8,177 nucleotides of DNA. Origin: an uncultured Clostridia bacterium (lineage in GTDB: Bacteria > Bacillota > Clostridia > Lachnospirales > CAMVHY01). Below are positions 1-6,310 of the stretch, one piece after another; position 1 is the stretch's first letter, and every line of letters begins with the position of its first letter. Both the position numbers and the translations under genes were made by a program. Location of the stretch: positions 1-8,177 of the forward strand of contig CAMVHY010000050.1 in NCBI GenBank assembly GCA_947167415.1, read 5' to 3'. The notes under the pieces were generated by a model. The model was not told the origin of the DNA and did no database searches. It was given only the letters and a program-made list of their open reading frames with translations.

Positions 1-597
1 AGCACCATCAAAGGAAAAATCGAAATAAAAGAAAAGAAAGAAGAAAATATAATAGGTGGCATAGTCAATAAGAACATTATCAACATCAAAATCAGCAAGA
101 ACAAAAACCTAAACGGACCAATAGAAAATGAAAACAAATTCAATACAAACGATCAAATAAATAAAAATCAAAAAAACAGTACAGTCATCATTAACAACAA
201 CATCACCAATAATAACATCACCATTATTAACAATAATTCAAATTCCGACAATCCATATAAACTTGTAGCGTGGCTTGGTATCTTGTTACCTATTGTTCCG
301 TCAATTATTTTCGGGGTTAAAACGCAACACAAACTTACCGCAGGAGATATATTTTTAATAATAGTGGGATTAATCCCTGTTATTTCTGCCATTGTTTTCG
401 GGATTATGGCTTATAAATACAATCAGAATAATCTTGATTCGAAAATACCGAAAAATCTAAAATGCCCAGATACTACGAACGAAAATGATATTGAAAACAA
501 TGAAAATGATATCAATCAAGTTGAAGGAATTCACCCGATCAGCTCGATTGTTAATGGTAACCAAAATCAAAACCAAAAAATCGAAAATGATATCTAA
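1..597 (+). CDS. Asn-rich membrane protein of unknown function, 3' part (5' end outside window)
   Basis: The frame is open from base 1 to the TAA at 595-597 (198 visible codons), so the true start lies upstream of the window; the TTG at 283 is internal and not a credible start. The visible protein begins with a Lys/Glu/Ile-rich stretch, passes through a strongly Asn-rich low-complexity region (visible residues about 45-85, with repeats such as NNNITNNNIT), then has two hydrophobic segments (about 88-106 and 116-138) separated by a short polar loop (KTQHK), and ends in a polar Asn/Asp/Glu-rich tail with three ENDI motifs. This suggests a two-pass hairpin with both long polar parts on the same side of the membrane. 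Asn and Ile codons often end in C (AAC, ATC), unlike neighbouring genes, which prefer AAT and ATT. I do not recognise the family and assign no function. It ends one base before the spoIIP stop codon on the opposite strand. Confidence 0.72.
   Translation, partial: STIKGKIEIKEKKEENIIGGIVNKNIINIKISKNKNLNGPIENENKFNTNDQINKNQKNSTVIINNNITNNNITIINNNSNSDNPYKLVAWLGILLPIVPSIIFGVKTQHKLTAGDIFLIIVGLIPVISAIVFGIMAYKYNQNNLDSKIPKNLKCPDTTNENDIENNENDINQVEGIHPISSIVNGNQNQNQKIENDI
481..593 (+). repeat. Three copies of GAAAATGATAT encoding ENDI
   Basis: The 11-mer GAAAATGATAT occurs at 481-491, 502-512 and 583-593, all in the reading frame of the Asn-rich gene, where each encodes Glu-Asn-Asp-Ile. The first two are 21 bases apart and look like a small tandem duplication; the third forms the extreme C-terminus. 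This is probably low-complexity drift within one coding region rather than a functional DNA element. Confidence 0.6.
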
Positions 598-1701
598 TCA
601 CTCACCCAACAAAACTTTTGCTAAAATCTCAGCCAAAAAATCGATTGCATTTAAAGCTTCTTGTTTAGAATTTGTTTGTGCGCCAACTTCAATTAATAAT
701 GATTTCGGCAACATGTTTAAACTATATCGATATGCATTGACATAAATTTTTCGATTCAATCCGGGATATAATTTATTTGCTAAAATTTGCATTTTTAAGC
801 TCAATGCCAAGTTCGTATTTATATACGGATTTGGCAAATTTTTTATTGGCACCAAAACATCGTTTTTTAATAATTTACATATGCCATTTACAAACATAAT
901 TTTTGCCGTTGGCTTATTATTTATTTTTTCGACGAGATGAACTGAATCGGCGACACCATCTCTATGAATATCAATCGCAACTTCAATCGACGGATTTTCT
1001 TTCAAAATTTTTGTGATTTCCGGTTCCATTCTTTCATATGCGCCACGCTTATCAGGTTTATTATTTATAAAATCATAACGTTTTGTGTGATGAATCGCGT
1101 TTATATTATATTTTTGATTAAGTAAGTCACATAATTTTTTACCCAAACCAACGACACCGTCATAAATATTATTTGGATCACTGTCTTTAAACATTTCCGT
1201 CGAATGCGTGTGAAAAATTAAAACTTTTGGCTGTAAAAAATTTTTATCTTTAAACGCTACACTCGTGTTTAAAAGTTTTTTTACATCAAAATCCGCGAGC
1301 GTCAACTCAGTTTTTTTATCCGTATTATAAAAACATGTTTTTAAATAACTTATGTCGCCAAAATTTTTATTGCTTGCCAATAAATTTTTATATAAGTAAT
1401 CAAGATTTTTGTTTTTATCTTGCTCTTGAAATTTAATATTTTGCTCGTTAATTATTTCAGAAATTATGTTTTTCTTAGCCATATTTTTTTTAGAATTTAA
1501 TTTTTGCTCTTTAAAAACTTTTTTAGTCTGTGGCATAAATAAAACTTGCGCATTAAAACTTGATTTATAAAACGGAATTGCTTCCCGCAAAAATAATTCA
1601 TACGGGATATATTTTTTATATACAAAAATACTTATTATCATAAAAAACGAAAGCATAATGCTATACGCGCTCAATCTAAAAAAATCTAAAAGCCTTTGCA
1701 T
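598..1701 (-). CDS. spoIIP: Stage II sporulation protein P (SpoIIP), peptidoglycan amidase/endopeptidase
   Basis: SpoIIP is the cell-wall hydrolase of the SpoIID-SpoIIM-SpoIIP complex. In the family it removes stem peptides and cleaves cross-links so that the mother cell membrane can move around the forespore. The 367-residue protein has an N-terminal membrane anchor (about residues 13-29), a Lys/Asn-rich linker to about 155, and a C-terminal SpoIIP domain. Family landmarks are VLIFHTHSTE (about 160-169), AIDIHRDG (242-249) and LLIEVGAQTN (335-344); H164, H246 and E338 are the likely metal-binding and catalytic residues by comparison with known SpoIIP proteins. The ATG at 1699-1701 is preceded by GGTGA (complement of 1708-1712), and the anchor directly follows the start, supporting this choice. 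The gene stands alone: no gpr gene is visible next to it, as it is in Bacillus. It is divergent from spoVM. Mother-cell sigma-E control is expected from the family, but I could not identify a convincing promoter. Confidence 0.95.
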   Translation of the reverse strand: MQRLLDFFRLSAYSIMLSFFMIISIFVYKKYIPYELFLREAIPFYKSSFNAQVLFMPQTKKVFKEQKLNSKKNMAKKNIISEIINEQNIKFQEQDKNKNLDYLYKNLLASNKNFGDISYLKTCFYNTDKKTELTLADFDVKKLLNTSVAFKDKNFLQPKVLIFHTHSTEMFKDSDPNNIYDGVVGLGKKLCDLLNQKYNINAIHHTKRYDFINNKPDKRGAYERMEPEITKILKENPSIEVAIDIHRDGVADSVHLVEKINNKPTAKIMFVNGICKLLKNDVLVPIKNLPNPYINTNLALSLKMQILANKLYPGLNRKIYVNAYRYSLNMLPKSLLIEVGAQTNSKQEALNAIDFLAEILAKVLLGE

Positions 1702-1820
1702 TTTTATTCACCGGGCAAAAATTATTTTATTTTCCCAAAACAAATTTTAAATTTATCCTGTCACTTATTTTTTTATCTGCGAGTATTATTAAATAAAAAT
1801 ATTTTTTTGAGGTGTAACAC
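1702..1820. promoter_or_regulatory. Divergent spoIIP/spoVM intergenic region
   Basis: These 119 bases must carry both the leftward spoIIP promoter and the rightward spoVM promoter, unless either is reached by readthrough. Ribosome binding sites are visible at both edges. In between the sequence is AT-rich; a loose element GTATTATT at 1783-1790 preceded by GTCACTTAT at 1760-1768 could serve spoVM but does not match the sigma-E consensus well. The regulatory role is inferred from gene arrangement, not from a clear motif. Confidence 0.4.
1809..1815 (+). promoter_or_regulatory. Ribosome binding site of spoVM
   Basis: GAGGTGT matches the anti-Shine-Dalgarno sequence over GAGGTG and lies six to seven bases before the ATG at 1821. 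Its presence at ideal spacing is strong evidence that the very short downstream frame is translated. Confidence 0.8.
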
Positions 1821-1892
1821 ATGAAATTCAAAGTCATAAAACTACCGAAATTTTTAAGCTTTATACTCAAAACATTATTTAAAATCAAATAG
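1821..1892 (+). CDS. spoVM: Stage V sporulation protein M (SpoVM), 23-residue amphipathic membrane-curvature peptide
   Basis: The frame runs from ATG at 1821 to TAG at 1890-1892 and encodes 23 residues. It begins MKFKVIKLPKFL; compared with B. subtilis SpoVM (26 residues, beginning MKFYTIKLPKFL, from memory) 11 of the first 15 positions are identical, including the IKLPKFL core and Pro9. In the family, SpoVM is an amphipathic helix that lies in the outer forespore membrane, recognises its convex curvature and recruits the SpoIVA ATPase, the base of the spore coat, also permitting cortex formation. The remainder (residues 13-23) keeps the pattern of hydrophobic residues broken by Lys, and is a little shorter than in Bacillus. 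A good ribosome binding site precedes it. It is divergent from spoIIP, and its last eight bases overlap the 3' end of the Ca2+ ATPase gene on the other strand. Mother-cell expression is expected but no promoter was identified. Confidence 0.9.
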   Translation: MKFKVIKLPKFLSFILKTLFKIK

Positions 1893-4488
1893 CCTTTTTA
1901 TTTTTAAATTTACTTATTAAAAATTTTTCTAGTTCAACTATTAAAATTGGCAAAACAGATAAACAAAAAACTATTTGCCACTGCGAAAAATTTAAGCTTC
2001 TCACACTAAAAATTTTATTTAACGGCCGAAAAGCAATCACACCGATTTGCAAAAAACAACAAATAAAAAACGCCCAAATAATATAAATATTATCCAACAA
2101 ATTTATTTTAAAAATCGATTTTTCGTCTTTTATATTAAAAAGATGCATTAACTGCGCCAAACTCATCGTCGCAAAAGCCATCGTTCTTGCAATATCCAAA
2201 CCAAAATAAATATTTCCGATTGCAAACGCAATTAAATTTAACATTCCAATCATCGAACCTTCTAAAATTATTCTTAGCCATAATTCTTGATCAAACAATC
2301 CATCGCTTTTCATCTCACAAAAATTTTTACGCATTAAATTTTCTTTTGGTGGCTCAAGTCCAAGTGCAATCGCAGGGAAAGAATCCGTAATTAAATTTAC
2401 CCATAATAAATGCACAGCCAACAACGGCGATTTCCAACCAAAAATTATTGCCATCGAGATACTTATTATTTCGCCTATATTTGTCGAAATTAAAAAATGC
2501 ACGGCTTTTTTTATATTCATATAAATATTTCTGCCTTCGCAAACCGCTTTAACAATCGTCGAAAATTTATCATCCGTTAAAATTAAATCAGCAGCACTTT
2601 TGGCAACATCTGTTCCTGATTTTCCCATTGCACATCCAATATCAGCAATTTTTAATGCCGGCGCATCATTTACTCCATCGCCTGTCATCGCAACTATATA
2701 ATTATTTTTTTTAAACGCATTTATAATTTTTACTTTATGTTCAGGGGCAACTCGTGCAAAAACACTATAATCTAAAATTTTTTTTGCCAACTCATCTTCA
2801 CTTATTTTCTCTAATTCTGTTCCACTCATAGATTTATTTTCTTTTCCCATAATCCCAAGTTTTTTTGCAATTGCTTCGCCTGTTAATAAATGATCTCCCG
2901 TTATCATTACGATTTTTATTCCTGCGAGTTTACATTTTTTTATTGCTTCAAAAACATCTTGACGCGGTGGATCAATCATTCCAAATAATCCGGCAAAAAT
3001 TAAATCACTTTCAAGTTCTCGATCAAGTTCTGTTTTTATTTTAAAAGCAACCGCAATAACTCTCAATGCTTTTTGAGCCAAACTCTTATTATCGCTTTCT
3101 ATTTTTTTTATTAAATCCAAATTTAACTTCGTCTTTAAATCACCAAAATATTTACAGCGAGATAATAAAATATCCGGAGCTCCTTTCGTAATCACCAAAT
3201 ATTTTTTTTCATATTTATTTGCCGTCGTCATTAATTTTCTTTGCGAATCAAATGGAATTTCTTTTATCCTTAAAAATTCTTTCTCAAGATCATTTTTATT
3301 TATATTATTTTTTACCGCGTGTGCAATCAAAGCTGTTTCTGTCGAATCACCCAAAAAATCAAATCCATCTTCATTTTTTTTTAAAACAGCATTATTACAT
3401 AAACAAGCATATTTAATTAAATCAAAATTATTTGCTAAATAATTTTTTGTTTCTACGACTTGCATTTTATTTTCCGTAAGAGTTCCCGTCTTATCAGAAC
3501 AAATAATATTTGCGCGACCCAAAGTTTCAACCGCAGGTAATTTTTTTACTATCGCATTTTCTCTTGCCATACGCATTACACCAATTGCCAAAACAATCGT
3601 AACAGTCGCTGGCAGTCCTTCCGGAATTGCTGCGACCGCTAAACTTACGCACGTCATAAACATTTCTAACACCGAATTTTCTTGAAATAAACCGATTATA
3701 AAAATCAAAAAACATATAATCAAAGTTCCTGTCGCCAAAATTTTACCCGTGCTATCTAATTTTTTTTGTAACGGTGTAATATTTTCATCTTTATTTATTA
3801 ACAAATCAGCAATTTTTCCGATTTGAGTTTGCATCCCCGTTTCAGTAACAATTGCTTTTCCATGTCCACTTGTTACAAAGCTTCCTGAATAAACTATATT
3901 TTTTCTATCGCCCAAAAGAGTATTTTCATCCAGAATTAAATTCGCATCTTTTAAAACAGACATGGATTCACCCGTTAACATTGACTCATCAATTTTTAAA
4001 TTCGTGCTTGCAATTAATCTTGCGTCCGCAGAAACATAATCTCCAGTTTCTATAATTATTATGTCGCCCGGAACAATATCTTGGGACAAAATTTTTTTTA
4101 TAACTCCATCGCGTAATACTTTTGCATGTGGCGTCGTAATTTTTTTTAATTCCTGAACAGATTTTTCAGCTTTAACTTCCTGAATTGCACCAATCAAAGC
4201 ATTTATATTTACTATTACTAAAATAATAATCGGATCAAAAAAATCCTTCTGGTGGTTTAAAAAACTTATAGCAAAAGAAACTCCAGCTGCAATTAATAAA
4301 GCGATAATCATGAAATCATTAAACTGCGATAAAAATTTTTTAATAAAGCTTGATTTTTTTTTCTCTTTTATTAAATTTAAGCCAAACTTTTTTTGACGCT
4401 CTATTATTTTTTTTTCTTCAAGTCCAATATTTAAATCTGTTTCAAAAAATTTGGCGGCTTGATTAAAATTTTTGTCATAAAAAATCAT
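1885..4488 (-). CDS. P-type Ca2+-transporting ATPase (PMCA/SERCA-like, P2 class)
   Basis: This 867-residue, full-length protein is an ATP-driven cation pump of the cytoplasmic membrane, probably exporting Ca2+. In order it shows an N-terminal cation-ATPase domain, membrane segments M1-M2 (about 58-102), actuator motif LTGES (171-175), M4 with AAIPEGLP (286-293), phosphorylation motif DKTGT (Asp332), nucleotide-binding KGAPD (435-439), DPPR (506-509), TGD (530-532) and hinge TGDGVNDAP (602-610), followed by the C-terminal membrane bundle. Candidate Ca2+ ligands are E290 in M4, N670 and E673 in M5, and N698, T701 and D702 in M6 (NLITDSFPAIALG). At the M8 position of SERCA Glu908 I align Gln779, as in single-Ca2+ PMCA-type pumps. 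The ATG at 4486-4488 follows GGGG by about 11 bases, a rather long spacing, but the N-terminus fits the family. No confident promoter was found in the AT-rich 130 bases upstream. Substrate specificity is inferred; Mn2+ is an alternative. Confidence 0.93.
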   Translation of the reverse strand: MIFYDKNFNQAAKFFETDLNIGLEEKKIIERQKKFGLNLIKEKKKSSFIKKFLSQFNDFMIIALLIAAGVSFAISFLNHQKDFFDPIIILVIVNINALIGAIQEVKAEKSVQELKKITTPHAKVLRDGVIKKILSQDIVPGDIIIIETGDYVSADARLIASTNLKIDESMLTGESMSVLKDANLILDENTLLGDRKNIVYSGSFVTSGHGKAIVTETGMQTQIGKIADLLINKDENITPLQKKLDSTGKILATGTLIICFLIFIIGLFQENSVLEMFMTCVSLAVAAIPEGLPATVTIVLAIGVMRMARENAIVKKLPAVETLGRANIICSDKTGTLTENKMQVVETKNYLANNFDLIKYACLCNNAVLKKNEDGFDFLGDSTETALIAHAVKNNINKNDLEKEFLRIKEIPFDSQRKLMTTANKYEKKYLVITKGAPDILLSRCKYFGDLKTKLNLDLIKKIESDNKSLAQKALRVIAVAFKIKTELDRELESDLIFAGLFGMIDPPRQDVFEAIKKCKLAGIKIVMITGDHLLTGEAIAKKLGIMGKENKSMSGTELEKISEDELAKKILDYSVFARVAPEHKVKIINAFKKNNYIVAMTGDGVNDAPALKIADIGCAMGKSGTDVAKSAADLILTDDKFSTIVKAVCEGRNIYMNIKKAVHFLISTNIGEIISISMAIIFGWKSPLLAVHLLWVNLITDSFPAIALGLEPPKENLMRKNFCEMKSDGLFDQELWLRIILEGSMIGMLNLIAFAIGNIYFGLDIARTMAFATMSLAQLMHLFNIKDEKSIFKINLLDNIYIIWAFFICCFLQIGVIAFRPLNKIFSVRSLNFSQWQIVFCLSVLPILIVELEKFLISKFKNKKAI
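4078..4101. repeat. 24-base exact repeat, copy 1 (inside Ca2+ ATPase gene)
   Basis: The 24 bases from ATCTTGGGAC to the T-run and final TAT are identical to 7643-7666. On the coding (-) strand both copies are read in the same frame and give IKKILSQD, in the ATPase actuator domain here and in RsmE there. The flanking bases differ at both ends. Proteins of these two families are unrelated, so this is either coincidence helped by AT-rich codon bias or a small duplication. Confidence 0.7.
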
Positions 4489-4621
4489 TTGTGTATCTAC
4501 CCCAATAAATTTATTTTTATATATGCTATTTATATTTTACATTGGACAACTTTATAACACGTTTTTTTATTTAAATTTCATCCCACATGATTTTTTTAAT
4601 TTGTTTAGCAAAAAAAATATG

Positions 4622-4655
4622 CCTTAAAAAAAATAAATCGTGGACAAAACCACGA
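4622..4655 (-). terminator. Intrinsic terminator downstream of rbgA
   Basis: TCGTGG (4638-4643) and CCACGA (4650-4655) form a perfect six-pair stem with the six-base loop at 4644-4649. Read on the - strand, the stem is followed by a T-rich tract (complement of 4622-4637), giving a typical Rho-independent terminator about 45 bases after the rbgA stop codon. On the + strand a weaker T-run (4661-4666) also follows the stem, but no + strand gene lies upstream to need it. It separates rbgA from the ATPase gene. Confidence 0.8.
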
Positions 4656-4698
4656 GATAATTTTTTAGCTTAAAATTAAAATTTAATCCAGTTTAGTT

Positions 4699-5550
4699 TC
4701 AGCAATCCAAAGTTATTCTTCCAAGTTTTCCTGCTCTAATTTCATTTAATATATTAATTGCCGTACGTTCTAAATCATATAAATTATTTTTTTTTATATA
4801 ACCACGTTTTTTTGCAATCACATATATTTGCCGTTCAGAATCATTTTTTTCTATTCCATATCTTTCAATCAAAATTTTTTCATCGATTTTATTAAGTTTC
4901 TCTATTAATTTTAATGCCAGATTATACATATCAAAATTATTTTCTTTTATTGCGCCAACAAAAATTAAATTTAAAATAGTTTCTTCGTCATCAAATTTTG
5001 GTTGTAAAATTCCCGGTGTATCCAATAATTCTATATTTTTATTTATTTTTATCCATTGATTGTGTAAAGTAACGCCAGGTTTATTTGCTGTCTTTGCTAT
5101 TTTTTTATTCACAAATTTATTTATAAAACTTGATTTTCCAACGTTTGGAGTTCCTACGACCATAATTCTTAACGGCGAAAAAATTCTTCCACGTGCCACC
5201 ATTTTTTTGTTTTTCTCAATCGCGAAATTATTTATCGCAAGATATATTTCCTCAAAATTTTTTTTATGCAAACAATCCGTTTCAAAGCATGAATAATTAT
5301 TTTTGCGATATAAATCTATAAATTTCTTTGTCATAATATCATCTGCTAAATCACATTTATTTAACAACATAATTTTTTTTTTGCCACCAAGTAAATTATC
5401 TATTTCAGGATTTTTGCTACTCAATGGAATTCTGGCGTCAATAATTTCAATCACAAGATCGATTAAAAATAAATTCTCTTTAAGATTTTTTTTTGTTTTT
5501 GCCATATGCCCCGGATACCAATTAAAAATATTTTCTTGTATAAAAATCAT
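4699..5550 (-). CDS. rbgA: Ribosome biogenesis GTPase RbgA (YlqF)
   Basis: RbgA is a circularly permuted GTPase required for a late step in assembly of the 50S ribosomal subunit. The 283-residue protein is the usual length and shows the permuted motif order: the N-terminal WYPGHMAK signature (11-18), G4 NKCD (64-67), G1 GTPNVGKS (133-140), G2 region PGVT (158-161) and G3 DTPG (177-180). The C-terminal RNA-binding domain ends with IRAGKLGRITL, a family hallmark. The start at 5548-5550 is the only ATG available in frame before the signature, because an in-frame TAA lies upstream at about -27, yet AAAGGAG abuts that ATG with no spacer. A non-AUG start at codon 4 (ATA) would have normal spacing, so the exact N-terminus is uncertain. 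The gene is followed by its own terminator and is divergent from the DUF5684-like gene. Confidence 0.95.
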   Translation of the reverse strand: MIFIQENIFNWYPGHMAKTKKNLKENLFLIDLVIEIIDARIPLSSKNPEIDNLLGGKKKIMLLNKCDLADDIMTKKFIDLYRKNNYSCFETDCLHKKNFEEIYLAINNFAIEKNKKMVARGRIFSPLRIMVVGTPNVGKSSFINKFVNKKIAKTANKPGVTLHNQWIKINKNIELLDTPGILQPKFDDEETILNLIFVGAIKENNFDMYNLALKLIEKLNKIDEKILIERYGIEKNDSERQIYVIAKKRGYIKKNNLYDLERTAINILNEIRAGKLGRITLDC

Positions 5551-5557
5551 CTCCTTT
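5551..5557 (-). promoter_or_regulatory. Unusual ribosome binding site of rbgA, zero spacing to ATG
   Basis: On the - strand AAAGGAG is followed immediately by ATGAT. The whole string AAAGGAGATGAT differs by one base from the ideal AAAGGAGGTGAT, so the annotated start codon itself sits inside the Shine-Dalgarno pairing region. In the neighbouring + strand gene the same element is followed by a start codon at normal spacing. This leaves the rbgA start unsettled. Confidence 0.55.
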
Positions 5558-5574
5558 GGAGTAAGCCATAAAAA

Positions 5575-5604
5575 ATTATATTACGGAATTTTGGGATAAA
5601 AATA
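5575..5604 (-). promoter_or_regulatory. Possible rbgA promoter
   Basis: The complement of 5575-5580 is a perfect -10 box TATAAT. The -35 position, 17 to 18 bases upstream, reads ATTTTT or TATTTT, a poor match. Transcription from here would begin near 5568-5569, giving a leader of under 20 bases before the rbgA ATG. In such AT-rich DNA a chance TATAAT is common, so this is tentative. Confidence 0.35.
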
Positions 5605-5631
5605 AAATAGACGCAGAAAAATAAAATCAAC

Positions 5632-5659
5632 TTGACAGATTTTGTTGTTCGTGTATTAT
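5632..5659 (+). promoter_or_regulatory. Sigma-A type promoter of the DUF5684-like gene
   Basis: A perfect -35 box TTGACA (5632-5637) and a -10 box TATTAT (5654-5659, five of six matches) are separated by 16 bases. Transcription would start near 5666, leaving a leader of about 20 bases that is mostly the ribosome binding site. This is the clearest promoter in the window and suggests vegetative, housekeeping transcription. An alternative -10, TATACT at 5657-5662, would have a 19-base spacer. Confidence 0.75.
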
Positions 5660-5672
5660 ACTTGTTCCAAAA

Positions 5673-5683
5673 AAAGGAGGTGA
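5673..5683 (+). promoter_or_regulatory. Consensus ribosome binding site of the DUF5684-like gene
   Basis: AAAGGAGGTGA is fully complementary to the 3' end of 16S rRNA, and its GGAGG core lies seven bases before the ATG at 5688. It decides for that start over the second ATG four codons later and predicts strong translation. Confidence 0.9.
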
Positions 5684-5687
5684 TTAA

Positions 5688-6278
5688 ATGAATAGTATTA
5701 TGACGCAGGAAAATATTTCAAAATGGATAACTATTTTTGATGGTTTAAGTCAAAAACTTCGCGCTATTCCACCAAGTGATTATTTTGGCATGAACAAAAG
5801 CATAAATATATTTTTTCGCGTTATCGAACTTTTATTTTCATGTATTCTTAGTTTTGGATGCATAATTTTTGGCTTTATTTTGATTGCTGAAGCGATGGTA
5901 TTTTTAAAAGCAAAAAAAAAACCTTGGGCTGCCATAATTCCATTCTACGGAGATTATGTGATATTTGATATGGCTTTAGGTCAAGGATTTTTGGGAATAA
6001 TTTATAGATTATTGAGCTGTTCAATTTTGATTATACCATTTTTAGAAGTTATTTACAATTTTAATATGAATTTTAGAATATTGGTAAGTTGTATTAGCTT
6101 TATTCTTGTAGCAGTTATGAATTTTAAATTGGCAAAAAAATTTAATAAAGGGACTATGTTTGGATTTGGGTTATTATTATTGCCAATAATTTTTTATCCT
6201 ATTTTAGGCTTTGGTAAATCTGAGTACAAATCTGAAAATGAAATTAATAGAATCGAAGACAAAAAAGATCTTGTTTAA
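5688..6278 (+). CDS. DUF5684-like multi-pass membrane protein of unknown function
   Basis: The 196-residue product starts with about 40 polar residues and then has four hydrophobic segments (about 45-74, 101-124, 129-147 and 157-175) and a charged tail (181-196). The cytoplasmic-looking signature KKPWAAIIPFYGDYVIFD (77-94) between the first two segments, and the end of the last segment with PILGFGKSEY (171-180), resemble the DUF5684 family, small membrane proteins sometimes annotated as signal peptidase I-associated. I recall no established biochemical activity and see no peptidase catalytic residues, so none is assigned. The gene has its own promoter, an ideal ribosome binding site and a strong terminator, and so is a single-gene transcription unit divergent from rbgA. 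Start at 5688 is fixed by the ribosome binding site. The domain assignment is by recognition of motifs and should be taken as probable. Confidence 0.8.
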   Translation: MNSIMTQENISKWITIFDGLSQKLRAIPPSDYFGMNKSINIFFRVIELLFSCILSFGCIIFGFILIAEAMVFLKAKKKPWAAIIPFYGDYVIFDMALGQGFLGIIYRLLSCSILIIPFLEVIYNFNMNFRILVSCISFILVAVMNFKLAKKFNKGTMFGFGLLLLPIIFYPILGFGKSEYKSENEINRIEDKKDLV

Positions 6279-6310
6279 AAAGTTAAATAATAAGGCTAGG
6301 TTTTATAAAG

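Noticed and set aside
283..285. TTG as the start of the Asn-rich gene
   Set aside because: The frame is open upstream to base 1 with coding-like sequence, the TTG lies inside the first membrane segment, and no ribosome binding site precedes it.
168..392. Open frame of 74 codons on the - strand inside the Asn-rich gene
   Set aside because: It is antisense to AT-rich low-complexity coding sequence, has no ribosome binding site, and gives a leucine/methionine-rich tail typical of chance frames.
1760..1790. Sigma-E promoter for spoVM
   Set aside because: GTCACTTAT and GTATTATT are only loosely like the expected elements, and no CATA-type -10 element occurs anywhere in the intergenic region.
4518..4557. 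Promoter for the Ca2+ ATPase on the - strand (TTGTCC with CATATA, or TTATAA with TATAAA)
   Set aside because: Each pair has at least one poorly matching box or spacing, and such matches are common by chance in this AT-rich spacer.
4523..4630. Frame of about 35 codons on the + strand in the rbgA/ATPase spacer
   Set aside because: No ribosome binding site precedes the ATG, the composition is that of AT-rich spacer, and the peptide matches nothing I know.
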